In this document: positions 33,278 through 33,389 of the stretch, one piece after another
How positions within the stretch are numbered: position 1 is the stretch's first letter
How the letters are laid out: every line of letters begins with the position of its first letter
From: an uncultured Lachnospiraceae bacterium
GTDB lineage: Bacteria > Bacillota > Clostridia > Lachnospirales > Lachnospiraceae
Direction of reading: 5' to 3'
NCBI GenBank assembly: GCA_910586585.1
Contig: CAJUKA010000047.1
Span: 1-33,389 of the forward strand
Length of the DNA stretch: 33,389 nucleotides
The notes under the pieces: generated by a model
The model's input: only the letters and a program-made list of their open reading frames with translations
Databases searched by the model: none
Told to the model about the DNA's origin: nothing
Position numbers and translations under genes: made by a program

Positions 33278-33389
33278 AACGAAAATAATCTAATTGGTAG
33301 ACTGTACCGTTATTTTTATATTTATTTTAAAACTTTTCCAGCTGTGCGGTTGGAATATGAGACGAGGAGGGATTTTAAGGGATGAAAAG

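Larger units (their letters stand above)
32971..33389. other. Right-edge region, mostly non-coding
   Basis: About 420 nt. On the minus strand it holds a possible 59-aa frame (33033-33212). A long dyad is at 33213-33277. At the far right, GGAGGG (33366-33371) is followed 10 nt later by an ATG at 33382, which may be the start of a plus-strand gene continuing outside the window; only two codons are visible. No promoter for AlbA_2 copy 2 could be fixed. Confidence 0.5.

Overview
The window looks like an accessory region of a low-GC Firmicute, most likely a gut Clostridia/Lachnospiraceae-type bacterium. The evidence is AT-rich coding sequence, strong AGGAGG-type ribosome sites, and gene families typical of that group: MOBP relaxase with MobC, ParM/ParR, a Tn916-like tyrosine integrase, and DUF3343. 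Nearly everything from 1 to 22.9 kb and from 25.9 kb to the end is on the minus strand. Only an XRE regulator and the integrase (23.2-25.5 kb) are clearly on the plus strand. No rRNA, tRNA or CRISPR array was recognised.

Region 1 (about 18,280 down to 1,643, minus strand) is one tightly packed operon of fourteen genes with overlapping or near-touching ends. It starts from a clear promoter (ATGACA-N17-TATAAT). Order of transcription: small XRE regulator, DUF4007 protein, 1173-aa P-loop ATPase, PAPS-reductase/DndC-like enzyme with a C-terminal ferredoxin domain, GHKL (MORC/Hsp90-fold) ATPase, GIY-YIG-like protein, cysteine desulfurase, DUF3343 Se/S-carrier-like protein, PLD-nuclease/SF2-helicase, a previously uncalled 49-aa protein, DndD-like SMC ATPase, a 183-aa protein that may correspond to DndE or Dnd-associated protein 4, and two unknown proteins (318 and 292 aa) that share a C-terminal module. 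A Schlafen-type AlbA_2 protein follows 55 nt later. I read this as a non-canonical DNA-sulfur (phosphorothioate-like) modification and restriction system. It carries its own sulfur supply chain (desulfurase, then possibly the DUF3343 carrier, then the PP-loop enzyme), two candidate nucleases and three or four NTPase engines. No DndB or SspE was recognised.

Region 2 (18.4-25.6 kb) is an integrative mobilizable element backbone: relaxase, MobC, a structured non-coding stretch that is a plausible oriT/centromere, ParR, ParM, a small HTH protein, two divergent promoters, an XRE regulator and a tyrosine integrase. The defence operon sits directly behind the relaxase gene and may be cargo of this element, but I could not identify a matching pair of attachment sites.

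Region 3 (25.9-33.4 kb) is a second defence-like cluster on the minus strand: a second AlbA_2 protein (close paralog of the first), an unknown 296-aa protein, a large TOTE-type primase/helicase/PLD protein, an ArsC/Spx-like thioredoxin-fold protein and a nucleotidyltransferase. The nucleotidyltransferase 3' end appears to contain a nested small gene with its own strong ribosome site. The two AlbA_2 genes carry 12-bp in-frame tandem repeats at the same linker position.
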